Positions 63,222-63,500 of a DNA stretch of 63,500 nucleotides are shown piece after piece (positions within the stretch are counted from its first letter, which is position 1; each line of letters begins with the position of its first letter). The position numbers and the translations under genes are program-made. This DNA comes from Bacteroidales bacterium (GTDB lineage Bacteria; Bacteroidota; Bacteroidia; Bacteroidales; UBA3663): NCBI GenBank assembly GCA_017618715.1, contig JAFZTS010000021.1, positions 1 through 63,500 of the forward strand, in the 5' to 3' direction. The notes below the pieces were generated by a model, which was given only the letters and a program-made list of their open reading frames with translations, did not search any database and was not told the DNA's origin.

Positions 63222-63500
63222 ATGGATAAAGAGCAATTTATAAGTCTTGTAAAAGATTACAAGAATGTCATATCTGACGAGTTTACCTCATTGAAGGTGT
63301 TCCTTTACGGATCTTACTCCAAAGGTAATGCCAGGAAGGATAGTGACATTGATGTCGCCGTAGTTGTGCCTTCTCTAGGGGATGATTGGCTATATAAGTC
63401 CTCACGCTTATGGTATGCCACATTAAAAGTAAGCACATTGATTGAACCCGTTCTACTAGAGGAGGGAGATACTTCCCCTCTTTATCATGACATCATGAAA
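63222..63500 (+). CDS. Nucleotidyltransferase-domain protein (MNT-like), partial
   Basis: 93 residues before the window ends. Minimal nucleotidyltransferase (pol-beta) signature: LYGSYSKGNARKDSDIDVAV, with Gly30-Ser31 and the metal Asp42/Asp44. Small proteins of this type often pair with a HEPN protein as a toxin-antitoxin module; the partner, if any, lies outside. Start chosen at 63222, after the promoter. Located beside the decayed AbiE module. Confidence 0.85.
   Translation, partial: MDKEQFISLVKDYKNVISDEFTSLKVFLYGSYSKGNARKDSDIDVAVVVPSLGDDWLYKSSRLWYATLKVSTLIEPVLLEEGDTSPLYHDIMK

Noticed and set aside
1..63500. Insertion sequences, prophage or integrase
   Set aside because: No transposase, integrase or phage structural gene was recognised on either strand.

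Overview
The window reads as chromosome of a Bacteroidota member, most likely order Bacteroidales and close to Prevotellaceae. The reasons are that start codons mostly lack Shine-Dalgarno sequences, that promoters follow the Bacteroidota pattern (a TAnnTTTG -7 box, often TATCTTTGCA, with TTTG about 20 nt upstream), and that the gene content fits: pyrophosphate-dependent phosphofructokinase, class III fructose-bisphosphatase, DUF3575-type proteins and the Bacteroidota form of LysS. No tools were used; names rest on recognising protein motifs by eye.

Layout. Positions 1-5948 (+) hold the end of purH, then pfp, a dipeptide epimerase, rsmA and dnaG, packed with start/stop overlaps and closed by a terminator. 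From 6051 to 24075 genes are mainly on the minus strand: a Na/Pi cotransporter, an AT-rich patch with an acyltransferase, tRNA-Arg(TCT) and a protein of unknown function, lptB (divergent from an orphan mlaE), a HAD phosphatase, lysS-gpsA-pgi, a Crp-like regulator with a cysteine desulfidase, and recG with two tandem cstA-type transporters. A 56-residue ferredoxin (+) follows at 24390.

From 24849 to 31336 (-) lies a five-gene surface-polysaccharide operon: a membrane UDP-sugar 4,6-dehydratase, a kinase resembling galacturonokinase, a UDP-glucuronate 4-epimerase, a sugar-phosphate nucleotidyltransferase and a PLP aminotransferase. After nagB comes a secreted TPR protein with an unannotated 51-residue partner, and an outer-membrane protein. 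From 46159 down to 35978 a tight five-gene operon encodes only exported or envelope proteins (helical protein, two DUF3575-like proteins, a large OmpA-domain protein and a 1023-residue multi-barrel). This is the best candidate here for an undescribed multi-protein system.

From 55196 down to 46398 (-) is ftsY, a GH31 glycosidase, rimO, a small protein, a TPR protein and guaA. From 55324 (+) run folC, fbp, holB and two glycosyltransferases, visibly richer in G+C. The right edge (61802-63500) is accessory and partly decayed: an AbiEi/DUF6088-type antitoxin under a palindromic promoter/operator, a toxin gene reduced to 22 codons, a C-terminal scrap of an ATPase gene, and the start of a nucleotidyltransferase gene.

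The most unusual DNA-level signal is a set of short palindromic motifs repeated at exactly 9-nt spacing: YTCNGAR heptamers at the end of the epimerase gene and inside dnaG, read in different frames, and TCTAGA hexamers just after rimO.
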